Shown here: positions 32,974-40,976 of the stretch, in pieces
Numbering within the stretch: position 1 is the first letter of the stretch
How the letters are laid out: every line of letters starts with the position of its first letter
Origin: Mycoplasmatota bacterium
Lineage (GTDB): Bacteria > Bacillota_I > Bacilli_A > Izemoplasmatales > Hujiaoplasmataceae
Assembly (NCBI GenBank): GCA_027859085.1
Contig: JAQIBJ010000077.1
Span: 1-64,000, forward strand
Direction of reading: 5' to 3'
Length of the DNA: 64,000 nt
Position numbers and translations under genes: made by a program
The notes under the pieces: model-generated
Database searches by the model: none
Seen by the model: the letters and a program-made list of their open reading frames with translations, nothing else
What the model was told of the DNA's origin: nothing

Positions 32974-33310
32974 TATCAAGGTCCTCAATATTTATTTTTT
33001 TTCGATCATAAAATAATTTTTCTATTTGATAATCGTTTCTTGTGTCCTTATGCATTATATGAATGATTATCTTTTTTAAATCTATTAAAACCCATCGATG
33101 AGATGTATCACTTTCAACATGAAAATCATCTTGGTCTTCAAGTATTCTTTTGATAAAGTCTACTGATGAGTGAGCTTGTCTTTCATTAGAAGCTGATGCA
33201 ATTATCTGATAATCAAAAAAAGGAGACTGCCCTCTAAAATCATATATTAATATATCATATAATTTTAAGTCTGATAATGTATTATATACTTTTGTTAAAC
33301 TAACGCTCAT
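32963..33310 (-). CDS. rsfS: Ribosomal silencing factor RsfS
   Basis: RsfS binds ribosomal protein L14 and blocks joining of the subunits. The 115-residue protein has LKLYDILIYDFRGQSPFFDYQIIASASNERQ-like family order (DILIYDFRGQSPFFDY, IIASASNERQ) and the closing WVLIDLKKIIIHIM. The start overlaps the end of yqeK by 11 bases, with GGAGG before it. Confidence 0.92.
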   Translation of the reverse strand: MSVSLTKVYNTLSDLKLYDILIYDFRGQSPFFDYQIIASASNERQAHSSVDFIKRILEDQDDFHVESDTSHRWVLIDLKKIIIHIMHKDTRNDYQIEKLFYDRKKINIEDLDNGI

Positions 33311-33890
33311 TAATTACCTCCGTTTTATTTTTATAATAAGACAATGCATCTTTTGATAAAGCAGATACATTTCTATTCTTTTTTTCTAAGTAGCCTACTG
33401 AATTATTAAAAATATGGTATGTGACTAAATCAAGATCTTTTATTGCCATGTCTCTTAAAGACTCATCTACAAATGCTCTTGATTCTTCAATATAATCACT
33501 AATAAACACAATTTGTTCAACTCTTGATTTGAAAATTCTACCTGTGCAGTGATAAATAATAGCATCTATTATCTCTTGATCATCAATTGAGAAAACAAGT
33601 TCTGCCTTACCAGCTGCTGAATAAGCATGTAAACAACCTTGTGGTATTTGCTTTAATTCATCTTCACTAAACTTTTTTTTAGCCATTTCAAATGCATCAT
33701 CAATTGATTCGTTTTTAGTGAAATCATGTAAAAGTGCTGCAACTTCAAGTCTAAACAAATCCACTGAGTGAATCTTTCCTAATTTCAAAGCCATATCTCT
33801 CACACTGAGCGTATGATTCAATCTGTCTTGATCAGATTCAAAAACATTCACTAGATATGAAATGATGTTTTCAATAAGGTTACTTTTCAT
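33300..33890 (-). CDS. yqeK: HD-domain Ap4A hydrolase YqeK
   Basis: YqeK proteins cleave diadenosine tetraphosphate symmetrically. The 196 residues show HTLSVRDMALKLG, the HD motif in ALLHDFTKN, CLHAYSAAGKAEL and IIYHCTGR, the metal-binding set of this family. Its ATG shares a base with the yqeH stop. In B. subtilis nadD lies just before yqeK; here yqeH directly precedes it. Confidence 0.9.
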   Translation of the reverse strand: MKSNLIENIISYLVNVFESDQDRLNHTLSVRDMALKLGKIHSVDLFRLEVAALLHDFTKNESIDDAFEMAKKKFSEDELKQIPQGCLHAYSAAGKAELVFSIDDQEIIDAIIYHCTGRIFKSRVEQIVFISDYIEESRAFVDESLRDMAIKDLDLVTYHIFNNSVGYLEKKNRNVSALSKDALSYYKNKTEVINER

Positions 33891-35011
33891 TAAATAATCG
33901 CCATTCTTGTATAAACACCAACAACAAATGGTGCATAAGCTTTAACATGAAAAGGTGCTCTTAATGTTACAAAACCCAAGCCTGAAAATACGATATCATA
34001 CTTTTGATTGTCTCTAATTCTAAATTCATGAAATACCCATTTTGGCAATTCTTCATCTAAAGAAGTCGGTGGCGATAACAAACTGTATAATTTATCTTTA
34101 TATAGTCTATTGGCTTTTTCTGTTTTCGTCCGATGAATGTTTAATTTATTGGAAAAATAGGTCACAACATTAATGACATCACAAGTTTCTCCAGAAATAA
34201 TATCTATTCTGGCCAAACCTCCAAAGAATAAAGTTTGTTCTTCATTTAACTGAAAAACTAACGGTTTAACTTCTTTTTGAGGATACGTTAACTTATAAGA
34301 TTTTCTTGAAAGATAATGCATGTATTGGTGTTTGTTAATAACACCAGGAGTGTCATAAATGATAGATCCATCTACTAAATTAAACCCAATCATTCCTAAC
34401 GTCGTATGAGGCGATAAAGATTCAGTCACAATATTAGAAGCAGCCCCTAAATATCTTTTCAAGATTTGATTAATGATTTTAGATTTACCAACATTGGTTG
34501 AACCAACGATGTAAACATTTCTTTTACCTTTATGTTTATAAATCAGTCTCATCAGTTCATCAAAATTATCATCATATTTAGCTGAAACTAAAACACAGTC
34601 CAATACGGAAAAACCTTGGTGTTTCAACATTACTTTCAACCAATTTAGAATTTTCTTTAACTTAACATTTTTTGGAAGTAAGTCAACTTTATTTCCAACT
34701 AAGATAACATCTTTCATCTCAGTTAAAGTTTTAATTGCAGGAACAAATGAACCAGAAAAATCAAAAATATCAACGATTTTAACAATTAAAGCATCTTCAT
34801 TTTTAATCTTTTCAACCACTTCTAAAAATTCATCATTAGACACTTCATAAGGAAAAGTTTCTGAATAATTTTTGATTCTGAAACAACGCTGGCATATCAA
34901 TTCATCTTCAGATCTGTTTGATAAAAGTTCTTCACTTACGTAACCTGGCTTTGTATTATCCTTACTTTGAATTTTAGAGCCGCAGCCATTACAATATGCA
35001 TTTTCAAACAT
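33890..35011 (-). CDS. yqeH: Circularly permuted ribosome-assembly GTPase YqeH
   Basis: This GTPase is needed for 30S assembly. The 373-residue protein starts with a zinc finger (CNGCG near 8-12 and CQRCF near 40) and then has the permuted order: G4 (NKVDLLP), G1 (GSTNVGKSKIIN), G3 (DTPG). A C-terminal domain of about 150 residues follows. Part of the conserved yqeG-yqeH-yqeK-rsfS-yqeM set. GAGG precedes the ATG. Confidence 0.94.
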   Translation of the reverse strand: MFENAYCNGCGSKIQSKDNTKPGYVSEELLSNRSEDELICQRCFRIKNYSETFPYEVSNDEFLEVVEKIKNEDALIVKIVDIFDFSGSFVPAIKTLTEMKDVILVGNKVDLLPKNVKLKKILNWLKVMLKHQGFSVLDCVLVSAKYDDNFDELMRLIYKHKGKRNVYIVGSTNVGKSKIINQILKRYLGAASNIVTESLSPHTTLGMIGFNLVDGSIIYDTPGVINKHQYMHYLSRKSYKLTYPQKEVKPLVFQLNEEQTLFFGGLARIDIISGETCDVINVVTYFSNKLNIHRTKTEKANRLYKDKLYSLLSPPTSLDEELPKWVFHEFRIRDNQKYDIVFSGLGFVTLRAPFHVKAYAPFVVGVYTRMAII

Positions 35012-35014
35012 TGT

Positions 35015-35575
35015 TTACCTCTTTCCCTCTAAATGTAATTTCTCATAATATTCTAAATCAGTTCTTTTTAGTCTATGTAATACTTTTCTTTCTAGACGAC
35101 GATTTAACTTTGTATACCATTTTTCAGTTTTTCGTTTAATCGCATCTACAACAATTGTATAAAATCCCATTCTATTCCCACCAAAAACATCAGTCATAAA
35201 CTGATCACCAATTAAAGCAACTTCTTGTCTCGGAGGATGATTTAGTTTTTTAAGAGCTTTTTTAAACCCGTATTTAAAAGGTTTTCTTGCGCTGAATATA
35301 TATTCACAATCAATATCATCACAAAATTTTTTTACTCTTTGTTCGTTATTGTTTGAAATAATCATCACTTTAAAATCAAGTGATTCCAATTTTTTCATTA
35401 AAGTCTTTATTTGATCGTTTGCTAAATGTTCATCATAAGGAATCAAAGTATTATCCAAATCAATCAATATATTCTTTATTCCTTTTTCTTTCAAAGCTAT
35501 AAAATCTATATCATAAATTGTTTGATGATATTCTTTAGGATAAAAATATTTTTTTCTTAAAAAAATCTCAATCAT
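35015..35575 (-). CDS. yqeG: HAD-family phosphatase YqeG
   Basis: The 186-residue HAD protein has the nucleophile motif IDLDNTLIPYD, motif 2 (IISNNNE) and motif 3 with GDQFMTDVFGGNRMG. In this family (YqeG/PGP1) some members act on phosphatidylglycerol phosphate. ATG 35575 is selected because GGAGG sits five bases upstream, inside the longer reading frame. It is the first gene of the cluster. Confidence 0.9.
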   Translation of the reverse strand: MIEIFLRKKYFYPKEYHQTIYDIDFIALKEKGIKNILIDLDNTLIPYDEHLANDQIKTLMKKLESLDFKVMIISNNNEQRVKKFCDDIDCEYIFSARKPFKYGFKKALKKLNHPPRQEVALIGDQFMTDVFGGNRMGFYTIVVDAIKRKTEKWYTKLNRRLERKVLHRLKRTDLEYYEKLHLEGKR

Positions 35576-35597
35576 CTTCGCCTCCGACATTAACCAT

Positions 35598-35626
35598 ATT
35601 ATACATAAAAGAATACAAATTGTCTA
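35598..35626 (-). promoter_or_regulatory. Promoter of the yqe cluster
   Basis: On the minus strand TAGACA (35626-35621) and TATAAT (35603-35598) are spaced by 17 bases. Confidence 0.65.
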
Positions 35627-35652
35627 TATTTTTAAAGGTTATTTCCGTTAAT

Positions 35653-36330
35653 CTAATACACAAATCTTTTAATTTCTTTTTTCAAACTTTTATTCAAATA
35701 TTTATGATCAGGGAATATAGTCTCTAATAAAGTATGAAAACTTTTTGAATGATTAGATACTTTTAAATGTGATAATTCATGAAATAAAACCAGCTTCATA
35801 TATTTTTTATCTAAACGAGCCAAAAGCGAATTTAATTTAACAATTCTTTTATTACCAATACAACTGCCTAACCTTGATTTCATTAATTGAGATTTATATG
35901 TCACATTATCTAATAAAATATACTGTTTTATAAAGTACTTATCAAGATCTAAAATATATTGTATTTCCTTTAAAACCATACTTTTATAGAATTTTTCAAT
36001 TTTCTTAGTATTAAATAATGTGTCTTGAATACGAATATACTGATGATCAAAATATATATATTCTTGTATATTTTCATCAACTACAACTGAATATTTCTTA
36101 CCCCATATATACATATTGCTTTCATTATATAAATCATATTTTTCAATCGAGTGATACTTTAATATCCACTTTTTATGTTTAAACATAAATGATTCAATTG
36201 TTTGTTGAGAGATCTTTTTGTTACAAGTTATCTTAATTGTGTTGTCTTCATATCGTATATACATATGTTTAATTTTTTTGAAAAAAACTTGATAATTAAT
36301 TGAATAATTATCAAGTTTAATATGATTCAT
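35653..36330 (-). CDS. YgjP-like zinc metallopeptidase (M48-type)
   Basis: This 225-residue soluble protein has the zinc motif LFHELSHLKVSNHSKSFH near residue 180, the hallmark of the YgjP/DUF45 group. RKISQQTIESFMFKHKKWILKY-like sequence in the first half (binding KHKKWI) is typical too. The physiological substrate is unknown. Its ATG overlaps the mtnN stop by 14 bases, so it is the last gene of the greA-mtnN unit. Confidence 0.8.
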   Translation of the reverse strand: MNHIKLDNYSINYQVFFKKIKHMYIRYEDNTIKITCNKKISQQTIESFMFKHKKWILKYHSIEKYDLYNESNMYIWGKKYSVVVDENIQEYIYFDHQYIRIQDTLFNTKKIEKFYKSMVLKEIQYILDLDKYFIKQYILLDNVTYKSQLMKSRLGSCIGNKRIVKLNSLLARLDKKYMKLVLFHELSHLKVSNHSKSFHTLLETIFPDHKYLNKSLKKEIKRFVY

Positions 36331-37018
36331 CTAGTTCCTCTAAAAATGAAATAACAAAATTAGAACTTTTTTTAGCAACTTCTTTTGAGACTTTTTGATA
36401 TGATATTGTTTGAGAATTATCTTCTACTATATCAGATATCCCTCTCACAGATACAAAGGGAATACTAAATTTATAAGCAGTCATGGCGATGGCCATTCCT
36501 TCCATTTCACACGCTAAAATATTAGAAACATTTTTACTGATTTTGTCCAAATACCGTAATTTTGTAACGAATTTGTCTCCAGATACAATGTTTCCTACTT
36601 TATAATCATAACCCAGTCTATCAAAAATTTCTTTGGCAAGCTTTAAATACTTTCTATCACTTTGGACGATTAATGGATCATCCCCCATTTTACCATAGGG
36701 TAAATCATCAATTGCGTTCAAAGACGCATCAAAATAGGCAATACCTTCGCCCAATATGATATCACCTAATTCAGCGGGTTTCAATCCACCAGCAACACCG
36801 GTATTAATGATCATATTCACATGATAATGGCTTGCTAAAACAGTCGCAGCGATGGCTGCGTTTACCTTACCAATATCCGATTTAACGATCACAATTTCAT
36901 GATTATTAATTTTTCCAAGATAAAAAGTTTTATCGCCAATCAATTCTGTTTTAGCAATAATCATTTTTTCAAAAAAGAAATTTAACTCTATATCAAGTGC
37001 ACCAATAATTCCTATCAC
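36317..37018 (-). CDS. mtnN: 5'-methylthioadenosine/S-adenosylhomocysteine nucleosidase
   Basis: The enzyme splits adenine from methylthioadenosine and S-adenosylhomocysteine, the waste of SAM-using reactions. The 233-residue protein has the start IGIIGALDIEL, NTGVAGGLKP, GDKFV, CEMEGMAIA with the substrate-binding Glu, and VRGISDI with the catalytic Asp. It begins with GTG after GTGAGG. Several SAM enzymes are encoded near it (TrmR, YqeM). Confidence 0.93.
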   Translation of the reverse strand: MIGIIGALDIELNFFFEKMIIAKTELIGDKTFYLGKINNHEIVIVKSDIGKVNAAIAATVLASHYHVNMIINTGVAGGLKPAELGDIILGEGIAYFDASLNAIDDLPYGKMGDDPLIVQSDRKYLKLAKEIFDRLGYDYKVGNIVSGDKFVTKLRYLDKISKNVSNILACEMEGMAIAMTAYKFSIPFVSVRGISDIVEDNSQTISYQKVSKEVAKKSSNFVISFLEELDESY

Positions 37019-37038
37019 AATTCCAACCTCACAATAAA

Positions 37039-37509
37039 CTATTTTACATCTACAATTTCAACTGTAATGTCTTTTCCTGTTTCAGCTTTATAGTTAACTG
37101 TTTGTCCTTTTTTCTGACCAATAAGCGCTTTTCCTAAAGGTGACTCATCAGAAATTTGATTGTTTAAAGGATTCGCTTCAATTGAACCAACAATTTTTAA
37201 TTGTCTCTCAATTTTTTGTTTAACGAATTTTACAGTGACTTGTTTTCCAACTGAAATTAATCTTGAACGACTATTTTCATTAATAATAACACTGTTCTTT
37301 AGAATATTTTCAATTTCTTTAATTCGTGCTTCAATTCTAGCTTGTTCATCCCTTGCTGCATCATAATCAGCATTTTCAGATAAATCTCCTTGTGCTCTAG
37401 CTTCCTTTAAATCTAGTAAATTCTTCTCTCTAATTGGACCTTTTAATTTCTCTAATTCCTTTTTGTGTTGGTCGTAACCAGTTTGTGTTAATTTAAACTT
37501 GTTTTCCAT
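37039..37509 (-). CDS. greA: Transcription elongation factor GreA
   Basis: GreA rescues stalled RNA polymerase by stimulating transcript cleavage. The 156-residue protein has the N-terminal coiled coil with the acidic tip region (DLSENADYDAARDEQ) and the C-terminal FKBP-like domain with SPLGKALIGQKKGQTV. It lies between trhP2 and mtnN, as in related Bacillota. Confidence 0.96.
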   Translation of the reverse strand: MENKFKLTQTGYDQHKKELEKLKGPIREKNLLDLKEARAQGDLSENADYDAARDEQARIEARIKEIENILKNSVIINENSRSRLISVGKQVTVKFVKQKIERQLKIVGSIEANPLNNQISDESPLGKALIGQKKGQTVNYKAETGKDITVEIVDVK

Positions 37510-37570
37510 ATTATGTCCCCTTTACATTTTAATATTATAACATATATTTATTATATTCTTAAAATAATTT

Positions 37571-38755
37571 TTATATAATTTTCCTAATCATACTGTTATC
37601 CATTACCGCTATAGGACAAGCAATCCTAACAATTTGCAATGGATGTCTTGCTGCATCCAATTCTAAATCTTCTTCATCCCTAATAATACCTGCTTGCAGT
37701 TGAATGATAGTTTTGTCCGGCATAAGTATCTCTAAACGATCTTTTGGTTCAAAATAATTACGTTGTTGAATAACCAGTTCTTTGTTTTCATAGTCATAAG
37801 CTTTCACTAAGCCAACAAATTCTTTTGTCGGCACTTCACTTCTACTATTGTATAGTTGTTGTTCTATGGTTGTCTCACCTTCAAAAAAACCATGAGATGT
37901 TAATCTATTTTCAGCTTTTTTTATCTCTGATTGATATTGTTCAATAGGCCTCATACAATTCATCTCATAATCATCAATCATCATTCTATAAGTGTTAATC
38001 ACTGTTGCAATATAATGAATTGACTTCATACGTCCTTCTACCTTTAATGAAGCAACTTTTAAATCCAGTAAATCTTTTATTTGATTTGTCGCTTCTAAAT
38101 CTTTAGAAGACATTTGAAAATCATAATCATCAGAAACTAGTGAGTCACCCTCATAAAGATTATATAGCCATCTACAAGTATGTGCGCATCCGCCTCTGTT
38201 AGCATCTCTTAATACTGTATAATTTGATAACGTACAACGGCCAGAATATGACACGCACATTCCTCCATGAATAAACACTTCTAAGTCTGTTTGTGATTTC
38301 GATTGTATCATTTTTATTTCATCAAGAGACGCTTCTCTTGATAACACAACACGTTTTACACCTTGTTTATAAAAATAATTAGACAATACAGAATTAGTTA
38401 ATGAAAATTGAGTTGATAAGTGAATTTCTAAATTTGTTAATGCTTTGGCTTTTTCAATGACAATCATATTAGAACAGATGATTGCATCAACTCCGATTTT
38501 TTCTAATTCTAGTAAATATTCATCCAATCCAAAAACATCTTCATCATGAAAGACCATATTCATTGTCACATAAACTTTTTTATTTAAGTCATGTGCAAAT
38601 TTTACAAGTTCTTCAATCATCGAGTAATCAAAGTTTGAAGCTCTAGCTCTTAATGAAAATTGTTTACCGCCAATATAAACTGCATCAGCACCATATAATA
38701 AAGCAATCTTTGCTTTATACAAATTACCTGCGGGCGCTAATAATTCAGTCAACAT
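37571..38755 (-). CDS. U32-family tRNA uridine hydroxylation protein TrhP2-like
   Basis: This 394-residue protein belongs to the U32 family once called collagenase and now linked to prephenate-dependent hydroxylation of wobble uridine. It starts with LLAPAGNLYKAKIALLYGADAVYIGG and contains the four cysteines expected for an iron-sulfur cluster (MCVSYSGRC and GGCAHTCRW). It follows a shorter U32 protein and trmR, the order seen for yrrM-yrrN-yrrO in B. subtilis. ATG 38755 overlaps the previous stop by 11 bases, with AGGGTG upstream; the longer frame to 38800 is overlap with trhP1. Confidence 0.85.
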   Translation of the reverse strand: MLTELLAPAGNLYKAKIALLYGADAVYIGGKQFSLRARASNFDYSMIEELVKFAHDLNKKVYVTMNMVFHDEDVFGLDEYLLELEKIGVDAIICSNMIVIEKAKALTNLEIHLSTQFSLTNSVLSNYFYKQGVKRVVLSREASLDEIKMIQSKSQTDLEVFIHGGMCVSYSGRCTLSNYTVLRDANRGGCAHTCRWLYNLYEGDSLVSDDYDFQMSSKDLEATNQIKDLLDLKVASLKVEGRMKSIHYIATVINTYRMMIDDYEMNCMRPIEQYQSEIKKAENRLTSHGFFEGETTIEQQLYNSRSEVPTKEFVGLVKAYDYENKELVIQQRNYFEPKDRLEILMPDKTIIQLQAGIIRDEEDLELDAARHPLQIVRIACPIAVMDNSMIRKII

Positions 38756-39629
38756 GTCGTTCACCCTTGGTCTTTTCTGTTGGAAGGTAATAAAATCCAC
38801 TATTAAAATTACTATGATACTTATCTAAGAATTTCTGTTGAACTTGTGTGTTTTGATAAGCCTTAATTGTATCATAATATTCCACATCATCAATAAACAA
38901 TCTTTCAATAAAGAAATCTGATATATAGTCTTTTAGTTGAATCAATTCTTCAAAAGACTGAAGTTGTTTATCTCTAAAGATATGCGTACCCATATTGTCT
39001 TCAAGTATAGGATAATATATACTATCTCTTGTTTTTTCTTCAAGAACAAATTGGTGATTGTTTTTTATTTTATAATTTTTTTTATTTTTATGGATAAAGT
39101 AGTTGGTTATTAATTGCCTTTTTGAATAAAACATATCAATAAAACCATGACCTACAAGAGAATATTCTATCTTTGAAGGTGATTGCACAATAGTTAAGAT
39201 TTCCTCAAGTGTAATCTCTTTAGACAAAGTCATGCCTTTAATTTTATCCTCTAAAAACATCGCATCAAAGGTATTGGTGTTCATGGTTCCTGGTTGATAG
39301 ATGACTTTATTTTCTAATCCATATTCTTTAGCGATAACATAGACTGTATAATCATTAATAACAATACCATCAATACCAATTTCTTTAAAAAACTTCATCC
39401 AAGCATTTAGTTCAAAAATATCAGTTTCATGAATCATTTTATTAATATATACATACACATTTATTTTATGATTATGAATCAACTGAAATACTTCTTTAAA
39501 CGCTGTTTGATTAAGCGGAAAAATTGATTTGGCTGTAAAAACTGACGTGTCAAGCATCACTACATTGACACCTAAATCAATCATATTTTGAATTTCATCT
39601 TTTGTTTTTAATCTAGCTACTATATTCAA
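38745..39629 (-). CDS. U32-family protein TrhP1-like, cysteine-free
   Basis: This roughly 295-residue protein is the partner-type U32 homologue. It contains KVIYQPGTMNTNTFDAMF and HGFIDMFYSKRQLITNYF, which aligns with the Cys-containing HGGMCVSYSGRC of the neighbour but lacks the cysteines, so it has no iron-sulfur site of its own. It probably acts with the downstream protein in tRNA 5-hydroxyuridine formation. The start is taken as TTG 39629, which AGGTGA precedes at good distance; a GTG at 39638 lies inside that site. Confidence 0.8.
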   Translation of the reverse strand: MNIVARLKTKDEIQNMIDLGVNVVMLDTSVFTAKSIFPLNQTAFKEVFQLIHNHKINVYVYINKMIHETDIFELNAWMKFFKEIGIDGIVINDYTVYVIAKEYGLENKVIYQPGTMNTNTFDAMFLEDKIKGMTLSKEITLEEILTIVQSPSKIEYSLVGHGFIDMFYSKRQLITNYFIHKNKKNYKIKNNHQFVLEEKTRDSIYYPILEDNMGTHIFRDKQLQSFEELIQLKDYISDFFIERLFIDDVEYYDTIKAYQNTQVQQKFLDKYHSNFNSGFYYLPTEKTKGERHVD

Positions 39630-39638
39630 TATAATCAC

Positions 39639-40259
39639 CTATTTCTTAATAGATATTGATAAACCGTCCCCTATGTCATAAATGTAACTATCAAAATCTG
39701 GGTGATTTACAATAAATTCATTATAATGATTTATTTTTTTTACAAGTTGTTTTCTGTTTCGACTTTCAATATCTTCAGGATGAGCAACCATGCCCCTAAA
39801 TAATAAATTGTCAGAAACAATTAATCCTCCAGTTTTAAGATTTTTCGAAAATTTTTCAAAAAATCTAATATAAGAAGATTTTGCTGCATCAATAAAGATA
39901 ATATCATAGTCATCATCATCAATAATTACATCATTTGCATCGCCTAAAAGTAATCTAATTTTATTAGACTGATTTGCAAATTCAATATTACTATTCGCTT
40001 GTTTAAATAATGTTTCATTTCTTTCAATACTTGTCACTTCTGCATTGGTAAAAAGTGCCATAAGAATAGAACTATAACCTATAGCTGTTCCAATCTCAAG
40101 CACTTTTTTTGCATTGTGAATTTTAATCAGTTGAATCAAGAAATGAATACCCTCATCAGTCATGATGGGTATTTGATCAACCTTTGCTTGTTGTTTTAGT
40201 TTAGCAACAATTTCATGGTCAAACGGTTTATTAACATTTCTCAAATATTCTTGATTCAT
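39639..40259 (-). CDS. trmR: tRNA 5-hydroxyuridine methyltransferase
   Basis: TrmR (formerly YrrM) methylates 5-hydroxyuridine at tRNA position 34 to 5-methoxyuridine. The 206-residue SAM enzyme of the O-methyltransferase family has VLEIGTAIGYSSILMALF, SIERNETLFKQA and IIFIDAAKSSYIRFF. It is directly followed by two U32 genes that would make its substrate, so the pathway is complete here. Confidence 0.88.
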   Translation of the reverse strand: MNQEYLRNVNKPFDHEIVAKLKQQAKVDQIPIMTDEGIHFLIQLIKIHNAKKVLEIGTAIGYSSILMALFTNAEVTSIERNETLFKQANSNIEFANQSNKIRLLLGDANDVIIDDDDYDIIFIDAAKSSYIRFFEKFSKNLKTGGLIVSDNLLFRGMVAHPEDIESRNRKQLVKKINHYNEFIVNHPDFDSYIYDIGDGLSISIKK

Positions 40260-40260
40260 C

Positions 40261-40551
40261 TTATTTTTCTTCGTTTTCTTCAGTTTCTTCGTTTTGTTCT
40301 TCTAAGAAGCTTTCTAATACTTCTTCAACTAAATCCCATTCAGCATCTGTTTCAATTTGTCCTAAAGAACCTTCGTCGCCATCTTCAGGATCAAAGCTAG
40401 CGGCATTAAACTCATCATTATCATCATTGTCTAATTTATAAACAACGTATGATTTATTAAACTCTTCTGATTCAAAAGTTAAAATAATTCTTGCAGTTAA
40501 TTCATTACCTAATTCATCTGTTAAGATGATAGTATCTTGTAAATCTGTCAT
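40261..40551 (-). CDS. yrzB: DUF1292 protein YrzB
   Basis: This 96-residue acidic protein of the DUF1292 family (YrzB) has DTIILTDELGNE, YVVYKLDN, AASFDPEDG and a Glu-rich C-terminus. The function is not established. It overlaps ruvX at its start, and GAGGA precedes ATG 40551; a GTG at 40563 is too close to that site. In B. subtilis mltG follows yrzB; here trmR follows after one base. Confidence 0.88.
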   Translation of the reverse strand: MTDLQDTIILTDELGNELTARIILTFESEEFNKSYVVYKLDNDDNDEFNAASFDPEDGDEGSLGQIETDAEWDLVEEVLESFLEEQNEETEENEEK

Positions 40552-40559
40552 GTCATTCC

Positions 40560-40976
40560 TCACTTTCTGCTATCTAAATAGCTTTGTAATATAATCGTAG
40601 CTGCTATATAGTCTACTTTTTTCTTTCTCTTTTTACGGCTCATATCTGCCGTTATCATAATGGCATTTGCCATTTTAGATGTTAATCTCTCATCCCACAA
40701 AACAACTTCCTTGTTTGTAGAATTTTCAAGTTTCTTTTTAAAAACCAATGTATCTTCAGCTTGAGATCCAAGGCTACCATTCATATTTTTCGGCAACCCT
40801 AATACTATCTTCTCATATAGTGTAAAATCAATCAATTCTTTTAACTCTCTAATTGCTGCTTTATAATTGTTTGTGTCAAAAGTAATCGTTTTAACCCTTG
40901 AAGCAATGGTCTGAGATAAATCAGAACTTGCAACACCTAATGTCTTAGAACCCAAATCTAGGCCTAATATTTTCAT
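40560..40976 (-). CDS. ruvX: RuvX/YqgF-type Holliday junction resolvase-like nuclease
   Basis: The 138-residue RNase-H-like protein starts with the acidic motif LGLDLGSKTLGVA, has LGLPKNMNGS, WDERLTS and a final DYIAATIILQSYL. The family acts in 16S rRNA 5' maturation and has been described as a resolvase. Its ATG overlaps the alaS stop (ATGA). Confidence 0.93.
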   Translation of the reverse strand: MKILGLDLGSKTLGVASSDLSQTIASRVKTITFDTNNYKAAIRELKELIDFTLYEKIVLGLPKNMNGSLGSQAEDTLVFKKKLENSTNKEVVLWDERLTSKMANAIMITADMSRKKRKKKVDYIAATIILQSYLDSRK

